A DNA stretch of 64,000 nt from Streptomyces sp. NBRC 110028 (GTDB lineage Bacteria; Actinomycetota; Actinomycetes; Streptomycetales; Streptomycetaceae). The position numbers were made by a program, and so were the translations under genes. Each line of letters opens with the position of its first letter. Within the stretch, counting starts at the first letter, position 1. The DNA is taken from positions 59,513 to 123,512 of the forward strand of contig NZ_BBUZ01000040.1 of NCBI RefSeq assembly GCF_001417735.1, given 5' to 3'. Under the pieces are notes generated by a model that worked only from the letters and a program-made list of their open reading frames with translations, was not told the DNA's origin and did no database searches. Of the stretch, positions 9,056-18,222 are shown in pieces.

Positions 9056-9117
9056 TACAAGGCGATCGCCCCGCCGCACCGGTGGAACCACCGGTGCGGC
9101 GGGGCGATCGCCTTGTA
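9056..9117. terminator. Perfect 30-bp hairpin between convergent genes
   Basis: Positions 9056-9085 are the exact reverse complement of 9088-9117, leaving a 2-base loop. The stem contains the palindrome GGCGATCGCC in each arm. It sits between the ribF stop (9032) and the stop of the minus-strand EspI-like gene (9123), so it can end transcription from both sides. There is no T-run, as expected in this GC range. Confidence 0.85.
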
Positions 9118-9122
9118 CGGGA

Positions 9123-12050
9123 CTACTGCCGGGGCGGCGAGGGCGGCTGCTGCCACGGCTGCCCCTGCCGCGGGGGCTCCTGCCCGGGCTGCCCCTGCTG
9201 CGGTGCCTGCTGCCAGGGCTGGCCGGGCTGGGGCGGCCGCCCCAGCTGCTGCTGCGCCTGGTTCGGCTGCTGCGGCGGCTGCCAGCCCTGCTGCGGTCCG
9301 GGCTGACCGGGATAGCCAGGCTGACCCGGCTGGCCCGGCTGGGGGTAGCCGGGCTGCTGCGGGGGCGGTCCCTGCTGCGGATAGCCGTATCCGTACGGCG
9401 GCGGCTGCTGGCCCTGCTGCGGCGCGTACGCCCCCGGGTAGGGCTGCTGACCCTGCCCGGGCATCGGCGGGGCCATCTGCGGCGGCGGAGTGCCGCCGTC
9501 GGCCGTCCACAGCCCCTGCGCCTGCTGCGCGCGGGAGAAGTCCTCGGCGACCAGGGCGGAGAGGTTGAAGTACGCCTCCCGGGTCTTGGGGCGCATCATG
9601 TCGAGGTCCACCTCGGCACCCGCCGACAGGTGTTCGTCGAACGGCACGACGACCACCCCGCGGCAGCGGGTCTCGAAGTGCGACACGATGTCCTCGACCT
9701 TGATCATCTTTCCGGTCTCGCGGACCCCCGAGATGACCGTGATGGAGCGCGACACCAGATCGGCGTAACCGTGCGCGGACAGCCAGTCGAGCGTGGTGCT
9801 CGCGCTGCTCGCACCGTCCACGGAGGGCGTGGAGATGATGATCAGCTGGTCGGCGAGGTCGAGCACCCCGCGCATCGCGCTGTAGAGCAGACCGGTGCCC
9901 GAGTCGGTGAGGATGATCGGGTACTGCTTGCCCAGGATGTCGATGACGCGGCGGTAGTCGTCGTCGTTGAACGTCGTCGAGACCGCCGGGTCCACGTCAT
10001 TGGCGAGGATCTCCAGCCCGGAGGGCGCCTGCGAGGTGAACCGCCGGATGTCCATGTAGCTGTTGAGGTACGGGATCGCGGTGACCAGGTCGCGGATGGT
10101 CGCGCCGGTCTCGCGCCGCACCCGGCGGCCGAGCGTGCCCGCGTCGGGGTTGGCGTCGATCGCGATGACCTTGTCCTGGCGCTCGGTGGCCAGGGTCGAG
10201 CCGAGCGCGGTGGTCGTCGTGGTCTTGCCGACGCCGCCCTTGAGGCTGATCACCGCGATGCGGTAGCACGAGAGCACCGGGGTACGGATCAGCTCCAGCT
10301 TGCGCTGCCGCTCCGCCTCCTCCTTCTTGCCGCCGAGCTTGAACCGCGAACCGCCGGTGTTGTTCTTCTTGGGCTTCTGCTTGCCGCGGATGAGCCGGTC
10401 CGAGGACAGCTCGACCGCCGCCGTGTACCCGAGCGGGGCGCCCGCGTTGCCCTGCCCGGCGCCCGGGCGCTGCCGCTGGTCGGGCGTGACCACGGGCCAG
10501 CCGCCGGTACGGGGATCGGCCGGGGAGGCGGCGTCGGGGCGCGGGTAGGCGTAGCCGTCCTGCGGCTGGGGCGGCTGCTGGTGCTGCTGCGGGTACGGCT
10601 GCTGAGGGCCGGGCGCCGGCGCGTCGGGACGCGGATATCCGTAACCGTCCGGGGTGGGCGCCGGGGGCTGTCCGGCCTGCGGATAGCCGTACTGGGGCGC
10701 CTGGGGTGCCTGGGGCCCCTGCGGAGCCTGTGGGTGCTGCGCACTCTGCGGCCCCGGCGCGGCGGGACCCGGCATGGCAGGGCCGGGCGTGGCGGGACCG
10801 GGCACGGCAGGCCCAGGTACAGCGGGGCCAGGAGCCGCAGGGCCAGGAGCCGCGGGACCGGGCGCGGCAGGGCCGCCCTGTGGGTAACCACCCTGCGCCT
10901 GGGCCGGATTCGGTTCCGCGGCGGGCTGCGGCCCCGGCGCCCCGGCGGCCGGGCCGGGAGCGGGCCGACCCTGTGCCCCCGTCGTCGGCGGTGCCCAGGG
11001 GCCGGCCTGCGGCGGCAGCGGACCACCGGTGGCGCCGGGCCCGCTCGTACGCTGCTCCGGCACCGGGGGCGGGCCACCGCCCGGGCCGCCCGACTCCGGC
11101 GCGGCGGGCTGGAAGTCCGGCGGCAGCGGCGGCAGCCCGGACTGCGGCGCGGCGGGCGGCGCCCAGCCGTTGCCGGTCTCCGGCGGCGCCGTGGCCTCCG
11201 GCGCCGCGTCCTGCGGCCCGGCCTCGGCGCCCGCCGCCTTGGCGCGCTCCTCGGCCTCCCGGCGCAGCGATGCCGCGGAGAAGCGCATGGTGCCCTCGCT
11301 GCGGACCCCGCCGCTCCCGGCGTCGCCGTCGTCATCCGCCCCGGAGGCGCCGGGTTCCGCGTCGGCGGCCTGCTTGCGCTCGGCGAACTCGCGCCGCAGC
11401 GAGGCGGTGGAGAACCGCACCGTGGAGTTGCCCGCCACGGCACCGCTGTCGGAATCGTCGCCGTCACCGCCCGTTTCGGGCGTTTCGGGGGAGGCGACCG
11501 GCTGCGGCGCGGCGGGCGCCAGCGCGTAGTCGTCGTCCTTGGTCGCGGCGTCGGGGAGGTCGGACGCCTGCTGCTCGACCCGGTCGCCGCCGTCATCTGT
11601 CCCGGCGTCAACCGGAACCGAGGCGGCCGGATTGACCGGAGGACCCGGCAAAGGGGGTGTTCCGTCGGCCTCGTCGTCCCGCGGCCCGGCCTCCGCCTCC
11701 GTGTCGCCCGCGTCCGGCGCGGCCTGGCGCACGGAAGGCTCGACCGGCGCGGGCTCGGCGGAAGGCGCCGGGGGTGGAGGCGTCCACGCCCCCGGGAAGT
11801 CGTTCGGCTCCGGCGGCCCGGGCACGGCCACCGGGGTGCCGACCGGCGGAGGCGGCGGAGGCGGCGTCGCACCGGCCCCCGTGTCCGTCCCGGCCCCGGC
11901 GGCGGGCGCCGACGGCGTGGCGTTCTGCGTGTACCAGGCAGGTGGGGTGTAGTCGATGGTGAACTCGCCCGTGTGCTCGGTCTCGGCGTCGGACCGATCA
12001 TCGCCGGGTGTGGTTCCGCCCGTGCGGATCTCGTCCCGATCGCTGCTCAC
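9123..12050 (-). CDS. EspI-like T7SS-associated MinD/ParA-family ATPase with long Pro-rich N-terminus
   Basis: A 975-aa protein. Residues 1 to about 590 are low-complexity Pro/Ala/Gly with runs of GPA-x-PG repeats. A P-loop ATPase of the MinD/ParA type follows, with deviant Walker A KGGVGKTT at residues 604-611, IAIDANPDAGTLGRR and the ILTDSGTGL segment. The last ~140 residues are Gln/Pro/Gly-rich. It resembles mycobacterial EspI, a P-loop protein with a Pro-rich head encoded in ESX loci and connected to ESX-1 regulation. It is the last gene of the minus-strand run after eccE and the 256-aa gene. ATP-dependent regulation or localisation of the secretion complex is inference. Confidence 0.8.
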   Translation of the reverse strand: MSSDRDEIRTGGTTPGDDRSDAETEHTGEFTIDYTPPAWYTQNATPSAPAAGAGTDTGAGATPPPPPPPVGTPVAVPGPPEPNDFPGAWTPPPPAPSAEPAPVEPSVRQAAPDAGDTEAEAGPRDDEADGTPPLPGPPVNPAASVPVDAGTDDGGDRVEQQASDLPDAATKDDDYALAPAAPQPVASPETPETGGDGDDSDSGAVAGNSTVRFSTASLRREFAERKQAADAEPGASGADDDGDAGSGGVRSEGTMRFSAASLRREAEERAKAAGAEAGPQDAAPEATAPPETGNGWAPPAAPQSGLPPLPPDFQPAAPESGGPGGGPPPVPEQRTSGPGATGGPLPPQAGPWAPPTTGAQGRPAPGPAAGAPGPQPAAEPNPAQAQGGYPQGGPAAPGPAAPGPAAPGPAVPGPAVPGPATPGPAMPGPAAPGPQSAQHPQAPQGPQAPQAPQYGYPQAGQPPAPTPDGYGYPRPDAPAPGPQQPYPQQHQQPPQPQDGYAYPRPDAASPADPRTGGWPVVTPDQRQRPGAGQGNAGAPLGYTAAVELSSDRLIRGKQKPKKNNTGGSRFKLGGKKEEAERQRKLELIRTPVLSCYRIAVISLKGGVGKTTTTTALGSTLATERQDKVIAIDANPDAGTLGRRVRRETGATIRDLVTAIPYLNSYMDIRRFTSQAPSGLEILANDVDPAVSTTFNDDDYRRVIDILGKQYPIILTDSGTGLLYSAMRGVLDLADQLIIISTPSVDGASSASTTLDWLSAHGYADLVSRSITVISGVRETGKMIKVEDIVSHFETRCRGVVVVPFDEHLSAGAEVDLDMMRPKTREAYFNLSALVAEDFSRAQQAQGLWTADGGTPPPQMAPPMPGQGQQPYPGAYAPQQGQQPPPYGYGYPQQGPPPQQPGYPQPGQPGQPGYPGQPGPQQGWQPPQQPNQAQQQLGRPPQPGQPWQQAPQQGQPGQEPPRQGQPWQQPPSPPRQ
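10751..10869 (-). repeat. Tandem ~15-bp coding repeats in the EspI-like gene
   Basis: About eight imperfect units of 15 bases (type GGCGGGACCGGGCAC) encode successive GPAAPG, GPAVPG, GPATPG and GPAMPG blocks. The frame is preserved. The units vary mainly at one codon, so they look like replication-slippage copies under selection for the protein pattern rather than a structural DNA element. Confidence 0.7.
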
Positions 12051-12323
12051 AATGCCTCCTGGTGTGGTCGAACACCTTTGAAATTCATGGCGAGGCCGAT
12101 CTGTTGCCGATCGCTACTGTCGTCCGACCGTTCGGCTTTCCCCTTTTTGTGGCGCCGGGGACACCTGATCAGGTTCATCACCGTGCGCACACCAAGCCTA
12201 ATCACGAGAACCCTGTGGGCGGCAGGCCCGTCCCGGCGCCGGCAAGCGTCCGATAGGTCACGTCTCTTCGCCGTACCGGAAGATGATCAGTACGGAATCC
12301 ACTCGAATCATCCCAAGGAGGGA
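12051..12323. other. 273-bp gap upstream of the EspI-like gene
   Basis: The region is less GC-rich than its flanks. On the minus strand it has a TAGCGA element near 12,110 that could be a -10 box for the EspI-like gene, but no convincing -35. I see no gene or strong hairpin in it. Confidence 0.4.
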
Positions 12324-13094
12324 CTAGTCCACTCGGCGCGGCGATCCCAGCAACCCCGTCTCGGCGTCGGTCGCCTGCAGCGTCACGGCCTGCCGCGCCT
12401 CACGGGTACACCACAGGGTGACCCAATCCTGAAGGGTTGACAGCGCCGCGACATCGGGGCGGGGGAGGGCCATGATCCTGCCGATCTCCTCCGCCTCGTC
12501 GGGCGAGACGCGCTGGATCCCGACCAGCCCCGCGTGCTCCAGGAGCCGGGGCGCGACCGGGCTCAGATACGGCAGCAGGGTCAGCACCGACTGCCACGGC
12601 AGGGCGGAGACCCGGCCGCGCGGCGGGCGCATGCCACAGTCCCGAATGACCAGCACCGGGCTGCCCACCGAGGGACCCTGGGGCGGGACCCGACCCACGT
12701 CGAAAATGGTCATGCACTGCTGTCCGCCGCCCGCGACCTGCACCAGATTGGCCCACAGATGCGGCCGTCCGGTCTCGATGGCGACCCGGGCGCCGGTGGC
12801 CGCCGCCCGGAAGGCCAGCACCTGAGCGGTCCACAGCCCGCCGACGAGCACCACGTCGAACGGCTCGGGCCGGTTGAAGCCGAGCACGGCGGGCTGGTTG
12901 TGGCCGTCCACGCCGATGATGACGCCGTCGTCGCCGACCGGCAGGGCGAGCGCGTCGAGCTGGTCCGCGGTGAGCGACTGGCGTCCGCGACGGGGCCCGA
13001 TGAGCCCGAAGCCGGGGCGCGTCCTGCGCGGTGCGCCCGGCGCGGCGGGGGCGTCGGGGCTCGGGGCGGACGGAGTGGAAGTGGCCATGGCCAT
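12324..13094 (-). CDS. Conserved T7SS-associated protein, 256 aa, function unknown
   Basis: A 256-residue protein without a signal peptide or obvious membrane span. Residues 1-40 are Pro/Ala-rich, then an alpha/beta core follows (GVIIGVDGHNQPAVLGF, FDVVLVGGLWTAQVLAFRA, RPHLWANLVQVAG, PVLVIRDCG). Its ATG overlaps the eccE stop by one base (TGATG), which indicates tight co-expression with eccE. I cannot name a family; the same position next to eccE in streptomycete T7SS loci is from memory. Its likely role is as a cytoplasmic partner of the secretion complex, by context only. Confidence 0.75.
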   Translation of the reverse strand: MAMATSTPSAPSPDAPAAPGAPRRTRPGFGLIGPRRGRQSLTADQLDALALPVGDDGVIIGVDGHNQPAVLGFNRPEPFDVVLVGGLWTAQVLAFRAAATGARVAIETGRPHLWANLVQVAGGGQQCMTIFDVGRVPPQGPSVGSPVLVIRDCGMRPPRGRVSALPWQSVLTLLPYLSPVAPRLLEHAGLVGIQRVSPDEAEEIGRIMALPRPDVAALSTLQDWVTLWCTREARQAVTLQATDAETGLLGSPRRVD

Positions 13095-14341
13095 CAGCGA
13101 GTACCTCCCAGCGGAAGCGTGGCGAGCACGCCGGGCAACTGCTCGCGATCGAGACGTACGAGTCCGACCCGCACGCCGCGCGCGGCGCGCTCCAGCGCCT
13201 TGCGCGCGGTGACCAGATCGGTGTCATTGCGGCCGGTGACGCGGATGTGTCCGTTGATCGTGGAGGTGTTCCGGCCGCCCTCGCCCTGGGTGAGCGTCAG
13301 GCTGAAGGTGCTCGCCAGGGCGGGCATGGAGGTCAGCAGCGCCACCAGCTGGGGCAGCGGCGTGGCTCCCGTGCCCACCTGCGGCCACCGGCCCACCCAG
13401 TAGGTGGTGTGCCAGCGGTCGTCGCAGCGCCAGGCGCGCGAGGTCTCCGCGGTCCGGCGCGCCGGAGTGCTCGTGCGCCCCGCCTGGGTCGCCGCGTTCG
13501 GGTTGACGCACGCCGAGGTGGCGATGGCCGTGGCCAGTTCGCCCTCGGCCAGCGGCCTGGCCGTGAAACCCGCCCCGGTGAGCCGGCTGGCGAGCTGGTC
13601 GACCGAGCGCAGCAGACAGCGCTGAGCCCCCTCCAGGCCGCCGCCACGGGCCCGTATGGCCTCCGGGCACAGCTCGGGATGGAGCTTGAGCGCCACCCAG
13701 GTCAGCCGGACGGCGGGCGCCCCGGCGTGCTCCTGGAGCGGGGCGTAACTGCGCGCCGCTGCCGCCTGCTCGGGCAGATGCGGCGCGGGCGCGGGCTGCG
13801 CGTGCTGGACGACCTGGACGGACTCCAGCCGGATGCCGTCCACCTCCAGCGCGTCGTGCAACAGCGCGAGCGGAAGCGGCCGCTTGTCCCGCATCGGCCG
13901 CAACGGGGCGTCGTGCGACTGGACCTGGAGGACCGCCGTGAGGAACGTGCCGTCGCCGACCATGCCGATCTCGCGCCGGTCCCGGGAGAGGTAGGCGTAC
14001 GTCCGCAGCGCGGGATCGCATTCGATGGCGGGGGCGAGCGAGGGGTCGATGCCGGCCGGCACGGGCTCCTTGGCGAGCCGCTGGCGGGCCCGCAGCGCGC
14101 TGATGGAGACGAGCCAGTCGGTGAACGGCTGCTGCCGGCGGCGCAACACCGCGAGCAGCACGAGCACCAGAGCGACCACCCCGGCGGGCACGAGCAGCAG
14201 CGAATCGACGGTCCAGGCGACGACGAGGATCGCGGCGGCGACCTCCACCAGCACGAGTTGGTGCAGCCGTACGGGGCCGAAGCTCCCAGTGCGTGAGGGC
14301 TGGCGCGGTGCGGCGGTGCGCGCGTGGGTGGCAGAGCTCAT
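13094..14341 (-). CDS. eccE: Type VII secretion protein EccE
   Basis: EccE is a peripheral membrane subunit of the T7SS core complex. The 415-aa product opens with a basic Arg/Ser-rich tail, then two adjacent membrane segments (about residues 27-65: VLVEVAAAILVVAWTVDSLL and LVPAGVVALVLVLLAVL) followed by the soluble domain, the usual EccE plan. The start is ATG 14341. AAGGGGC lies about 12 bases upstream; the open frame continues much further but runs through eccB antisense. The gene is divergent from eccB across 177 bp and is the first gene of the eccE/256-aa/EspI-like run. Confidence 0.88.
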   Translation of the reverse strand: MSSATHARTAAPRQPSRTGSFGPVRLHQLVLVEVAAAILVVAWTVDSLLLVPAGVVALVLVLLAVLRRRQQPFTDWLVSISALRARQRLAKEPVPAGIDPSLAPAIECDPALRTYAYLSRDRREIGMVGDGTFLTAVLQVQSHDAPLRPMRDKRPLPLALLHDALEVDGIRLESVQVVQHAQPAPAPHLPEQAAAARSYAPLQEHAGAPAVRLTWVALKLHPELCPEAIRARGGGLEGAQRCLLRSVDQLASRLTGAGFTARPLAEGELATAIATSACVNPNAATQAGRTSTPARRTAETSRAWRCDDRWHTTYWVGRWPQVGTGATPLPQLVALLTSMPALASTFSLTLTQGEGGRNTSTINGHIRVTGRNDTDLVTARKALERAARGVRVGLVRLDREQLPGVLATLPLGGTR

Positions 14342-14518
14342 CAGGGAGGCCGCCCCTTGTCCTGGTCTCGTCCTGGTCGATTGTGTGATTACGGTATCGG
14401 AAAGGCCGCGTGAGGGTGGCGCGGGTATCAGCTGGGCCGAGTGGGTGAGTAATCTCCCCTGTGGCGACCAAGCGCCGGCACGTGCGCAAGAACAACACGG
14501 GGAGAAGCGGGCTAAGAC

Positions 14519-16084
14519 ATGGCATCGCGGCGGGATGAGCTCAGCGCCTACACCTTTGCGAAGAAACGAATGGTTGCCTCGTTTGTGCAGCCATCGCCCA
14601 CCGTCATGGACGACGGCGCCCCGCGCCCGCTGCGCGCCATTCTTCCCGGCGTCATCGTGGGGGCGCTGATACTGGCGGGATTCGGGGCCTGGGGGATGAT
14701 CAAGCCGACGGCCCCGAAGGGCTGGGACGACACCGCGGCCCACATCATCGTCGGCAACGAATCCACGTCGCGTTACGTCATTCTGTCGACGGGCGGAAAG
14801 AAGCAGCTGCACCCCGTCCTCAACCTGGCCTCCGCGAAACTCGTCCTCGAATCCGGCAAGTCCGGCATCGTTCGGGTGAAGGACTCGCAGCTCGACAACG
14901 GCGACATACCGCGCGGCCCGACCATCGGAATTCCGTACGCACCGGACCGCATGCCGGCGTCCGATGAGGCCGTCAAGCAGAAGCGCTGGGTGGTCTGCGA
15001 GCAGCCCGGCGGCGGGAAGGACAAGGCCACACAGAAGGCCGTCTTCGTCTTCGCCGACCGGGAGGCGTCGAAGGTCCAGGGCGCGCAGCGGCTGCGCGGC
15101 AGCCAGGTGATGTACGTCGAGGGCAGCAAGGGCCGTTACCTGGTGGACCCGTCCGGCACGAAGTACCTCCTGGGCGGCCCCCAGGGCGAGAAGAGCATGT
15201 CCGCGCGCCAGTACGACCTGCTGCTGCGGACCCTCTTCGAGCAGTCCGCCGAACCGCAGAAGGTGACGGACGACTGGCTGGACACGCTGAAGGACGGCGC
15301 GCCGGTGGAGTTCCCCACCGTGCCGGGACAGCCGGGCGCGTCGGCCGGGGTCGACTCCCTGCCCGACGAGGCCGACCGCGTGGGCATGGTGCTGCAGGCC
15401 CCGACGGGCGGCGGTACCCAGCACTACGTCGTGCTGCGGGGCAAGGTGCAGCCGGTCTCCGGCTTCGTCGCCAAGCTGCTGCTCAGCAGCGAGCAGCTGT
15501 CCGGCCTCAACCAGCTCGGCAAGCCGATGAAGGTCAACGCGCAGGACTTCGTCTCCGACTCCGAGACCTTCGAGGGCAGCACCGCCTGGCCCGCCGAGGC
15601 CCCGCGCCAGGTCAACTCCGTGGCGGGCACGTCCGGCACCGCGGCCAGGGACACCGTCTGCAACGTCCTCACCAAGGTCGGCGGCAACGGCACGCCCACC
15701 CTGGAGACCTGGGCGGGCACGGACTATCCCGCGCCCGTCGTCGACGGCGGCACCAGCGCGTACGTCACCCCCGGCACCGGCCTGTTCTACCGGCAGTACC
15801 AGGGGCGGGCCACGAACACCGGCCAGACCTTCCTCGTCACCGACACCGGTCTGCGCTACCAGGTGCAGTCCAACAGCGACAGCAGCGCGGGCAAGTCCAA
15901 GATCGGCGGCTCCGCCGACCAGCAGAAGGCCGCGACCGACGGACAGGCGTCGGCCAACGAGGCGCAGACCCGGCTGGGCTACGGCGATGTGAAGCCGGTG
16001 CCGGTGCCGCAGAACTGGTCGCAGTTCCTTCCGATCGGGCCACGGCTCGACCTCAACAGCGCCCGACAGCCGCAGGGTTCGTGA
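14519..16084 (+). CDS. eccB: Type VII secretion protein EccB
   Basis: EccB is the core T7SS membrane subunit with a large domain outside the membrane. The 521-aa product has the family N-terminus MASRRDELSAYTFAKKRMV, a single membrane span near residues 42-62 (ILPGVIVGALILAGFGAWGM), and extracytoplasmic repeats containing the conserved Cys pair (VVCEQPG, DTVCNVLTKVGG). GGGGAGAAG precedes the ATG. The stop overlaps the mycosin start (GTGA at 16081-16084). Length and domains match the family. Confidence 0.93.
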   Translation: MASRRDELSAYTFAKKRMVASFVQPSPTVMDDGAPRPLRAILPGVIVGALILAGFGAWGMIKPTAPKGWDDTAAHIIVGNESTSRYVILSTGGKKQLHPVLNLASAKLVLESGKSGIVRVKDSQLDNGDIPRGPTIGIPYAPDRMPASDEAVKQKRWVVCEQPGGGKDKATQKAVFVFADREASKVQGAQRLRGSQVMYVEGSKGRYLVDPSGTKYLLGGPQGEKSMSARQYDLLLRTLFEQSAEPQKVTDDWLDTLKDGAPVEFPTVPGQPGASAGVDSLPDEADRVGMVLQAPTGGGTQHYVVLRGKVQPVSGFVAKLLLSSEQLSGLNQLGKPMKVNAQDFVSDSETFEGSTAWPAEAPRQVNSVAGTSGTAARDTVCNVLTKVGGNGTPTLETWAGTDYPAPVVDGGTSAYVTPGTGLFYRQYQGRATNTGQTFLVTDTGLRYQVQSNSDSSAGKSKIGGSADQQKAATDGQASANEAQTRLGYGDVKPVPVPQNWSQFLPIGPRLDLNSARQPQGS

Positions 16085-17349
16085 CGATGGGAAACCGACA
16101 CCTGAGGCGGGTGGCCGCGCTCTCGGCCGCGACCGTACTGGCGTGCCTCACCGGCGCGACGGGCGTGACGGAGCCCGTCGCCGCCGCGGCCACCGCCCTC
16201 GACGGCAACGGCCAGTGCACGTTTCCGATGAAGGAGCAGATCAAGGGAACGCCCTGGTCGCTGCAGCGGCTGGTGCTGGACCGCATGTGGGAGGAGACCA
16301 AGGGCAAGGAGAAGGACGGCACACCGGTCAAGGTCGCCGTCATCGACACCGGCGTGGACAACACCAACGTCCAGCTGAAGACCGCGGTCGACGCGTCGAG
16401 CGGCGCGAACTACCTGCCCGTGCCGAAGGACGTCACCGGCGCCGACCGCAAGCGGGCGCAGAGTCCCACGTACGACGAGGTCGGGCACGGCACCAAGGTC
16501 GCGGGCATCATCGCGGCCCGGCCCCGCGCGGGCACCGGTTTCGTCGGCCTGGCCCCGGACGCGAAGATCATCCCCCTCAAGCAGAACAACGCCGAGGGCA
16601 AGGGCACCCCGCAGATGATGGCGCGAGCCATCCGGAAGGCGGTGGACGAGGGTGCGCGCGTCATCAACATCTCCCAGGACACCAAGGGCGCCCGCTCGCA
16701 GAGCGACCTGGAACTGGCGATCGCCGAGGCGGTCAGGAGGGACGTGGTCGTGGTCGCCTCCGCCGGGAACGACGGCGCGGACGGCAAGTCGAAGCGCACC
16801 TACCCGGCCTCCTACCGGGGGGTCCTCGCCGTCGCCGCGTCCGACCGCAACAACGAACGCGCGTACTTCTCGCAGAGCGGCGACTTCGTCGGGGTCGCGG
16901 CGCCGGGCGTGGAAATGGTCTCCACCGTGCCCAAGGGCGGCCAGTGCGTCGACAACGGCACCAGCTTCGCCGCCCCGTACGTGGCCGGTGTCGCGGCCCT
17001 CATCCGCGCCAAGCACCCGGACTGGACGCGGCAGGAGGTCGTCGCCCAGATCGAGCAGACGGCCGAGCGCGGGGTCAACGGCCGGGACCGCTACATCGGC
17101 TGGGGCGTCATCGACCCGGTCAAGGCCCTCACCGACGACGAGCAGAAGATCGAACGGCCCACCGTCGACAACGGCTCGGCCGAGAACGTCCCGAAACCCG
17201 AGCCGGGCAAGCTCGTCCTGGGCGAGACCCCCCACGAGCGCAGCGTGCGCCTGGCCACCTACGCCCTGGGCGCGGGCGCGGTTGTGGTGGCCATCACGGC
17301 GGGCGGCGCGATCGTCCTCCGCGACTGGCGCCGCCGACGGGGTGCGTGA
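16081..17349 (+). CDS. mycP: Type VII secretion-associated serine protease mycosin (copy 1)
   Basis: A membrane-anchored subtilisin-like protease that caps and stabilises the T7SS core. The 422-aa product has an N-terminal signal sequence, catalytic Asp89 (VIDTGVD), His136 (GHGTKVAG), oxyanion Asn230 (SAGNDG) and Ser295 (NGTSFAAPYVAG), then a Pro-rich linker and a C-terminal membrane span (YALGAGAVVVAITAGGAIVL) ending in basic residues. It overlaps eccB by 4 bp; GTG 16081 or ATG 16087 could be used. As the copy fused to the eccB operon, it is the most likely structural MycP. Confidence 0.92.
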   Translation: MTMGNRHLRRVAALSAATVLACLTGATGVTEPVAAAATALDGNGQCTFPMKEQIKGTPWSLQRLVLDRMWEETKGKEKDGTPVKVAVIDTGVDNTNVQLKTAVDASSGANYLPVPKDVTGADRKRAQSPTYDEVGHGTKVAGIIAARPRAGTGFVGLAPDAKIIPLKQNNAEGKGTPQMMARAIRKAVDEGARVINISQDTKGARSQSDLELAIAEAVRRDVVVVASAGNDGADGKSKRTYPASYRGVLAVAASDRNNERAYFSQSGDFVGVAAPGVEMVSTVPKGGQCVDNGTSFAAPYVAGVAALIRAKHPDWTRQEVVAQIEQTAERGVNGRDRYIGWGVIDPVKALTDDEQKIERPTVDNGSAENVPKPEPGKLVLGETPHERSVRLATYALGAGAVVVAITAGGAIVLRDWRRRRGA

Positions 17350-17425
17350 GTTTCGCGTTCCGTCTCACTCGTCCCATCCGTGTAACAACCCGGAGGCTGC
17401 TGGTCATGGACACGGGGGCGATGAC

Positions 17426-17431
17426 TAGAGT
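17426..17431 (+). promoter_or_regulatory. Candidate -10 box upstream of the WXG100 pair
   Basis: TAGAGT matches the Streptomyces -10 consensus TAGPuPuT and lies 86 bp before the first WXG100 gene. A perfect TTGACA follows at 17438-17443 but has no good -10 partner downstream, and no clear -35 lies 17-18 bases before TAGAGT. The position in the 167-bp gap after mycP supports a separate promoter for the abundant WXG100 proteins. Confidence 0.4.
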
Positions 17432-17516
17432 GGTGTCTTGACAACTTCGGTCCGATGTTCGGGGTGGTCGTCGAGAGGGCGCCCCGCGGCATCCGATTCA
17501 TGGGGGAAGGTGTGCC

Positions 17517-17867
17517 ATGGCGGAAAAGCTCCGCGTAGAAGGCCATGATTTCAAGACCCTGGAAAGCGCCATCGACTGGATGGAGGGTCAGCTGACCGAG
17601 CGGATCGGCAAGCTCAACGGTGTGATCGACCACATCGAAGGGCACTGGAAGGGCATCGCGGCCGGCGCGTACAACAACCTCCAGACGGAGGTCAACAACG
17701 ACGTCCGCCGGGTCAACCAGTTGCTGAGCTTCACCCGCGAGCTGGTGAAGGCGAGCCGGGACGGCTTCGACCAGGAAGAAATGGATCAGCTCAAGAACAT
17801 CAACAGCGTTGGTGGCGGCGGTGCCGGTGGCCAGAGCGGCATCCTGGGCTCCTTCCACGCTTCTTGA
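17517..17867 (+). CDS. WXG100 family protein (EsxA/EsxB-like)
   Basis: A 116-aa helical-hairpin protein of the WXG100 family, the small secreted proteins that form dimers and activate the T7SS. The turn motif W44-K-G46 lies between two predicted helices. The C-terminal tail after residue 96 is glycine-rich (SVGGGGAGGQSG) and probably flexible. GGGGGAAGGTG precedes the ATG. The second WXG100 gene follows after 43 bp; the two most likely form a heterodimer exported by the EccB-EccE complex. I have not assigned which is EsxA and which EsxB. Confidence 0.9.
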   Translation: MAEKLRVEGHDFKTLESAIDWMEGQLTERIGKLNGVIDHIEGHWKGIAAGAYNNLQTEVNNDVRRVNQLLSFTRELVKASRDGFDQEEMDQLKNINSVGGGGAGGQSGILGSFHAS

Positions 17868-17910
17868 TCCTTCTTGACCCGTCCGCTTCGCACCAGGGAG
17901 TTAGAGCTCG

Positions 17911-18195
17911 ATGGAAATCACGTACGAAGTTGTCGTTGAAGCCTCGACCACGGTCAAGAGCGAGGCCGACAAGCTCAAGACCGACCTCGACACCATCATG
18001 AGGCAGTGCAAGACCGTCTCCGAGTCGTGGACCGGTGAGGCGCAGCGGGCGTTCAACGAGCGCCAGCACGAGTGGAACACGCGCGTCAACCACCTGCACA
18101 CGACGCTTCTCACCATCTCGAAGAAGCTGCTGGAGGCGACGGAGGGCTACAAGGCCAATGACCACCGTCAGGGCCAGCGCTTCGCGCAGGGATAA
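17911..18195 (+). CDS. WXG100 family protein with YxxxD export signal
   Basis: A 94-aa WXG100 protein with W40-T-G42 at the helix turn and the C-terminal motif Y80-K-A-N-D84, the general T7SS secretion signal YxxxD/E. Its partner encoded just upstream lacks a clear copy, so this is the likely signal-bearing member of the pair, as CFP-10/EsxB is in mycobacteria. It ends 28 bp before a strong hairpin that separates the pair from the downstream substrate module. Confidence 0.9.
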   Translation: MEITYEVVVEASTTVKSEADKLKTDLDTIMRQCKTVSESWTGEAQRAFNERQHEWNTRVNHLHTTLLTISKKLLEATEGYKANDHRQGQRFAQG

Positions 18196-18222
18196 GAGAC
18201 GCAGCGCACAACCCGCGGTCGT

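Noticed and set aside
9061..9110. GGCGATCGCC palindromes as a HIP1-type genome motif
   Set aside because: They occur only as the two arms of the single hairpin; nothing suggests a dispersed repeat.
9630..12440. 936-codon plus-strand frame opposite the EspI-like gene
   Set aside because: Antisense shadow; the minus strand encodes a clear KGGVGKTT ATPase.
17438..17443. Perfect TTGACA as the -35 of the WXG100 promoter
   Set aside because: No acceptable -10 lies 16-19 bases downstream (the sequence there is GGGGTG).
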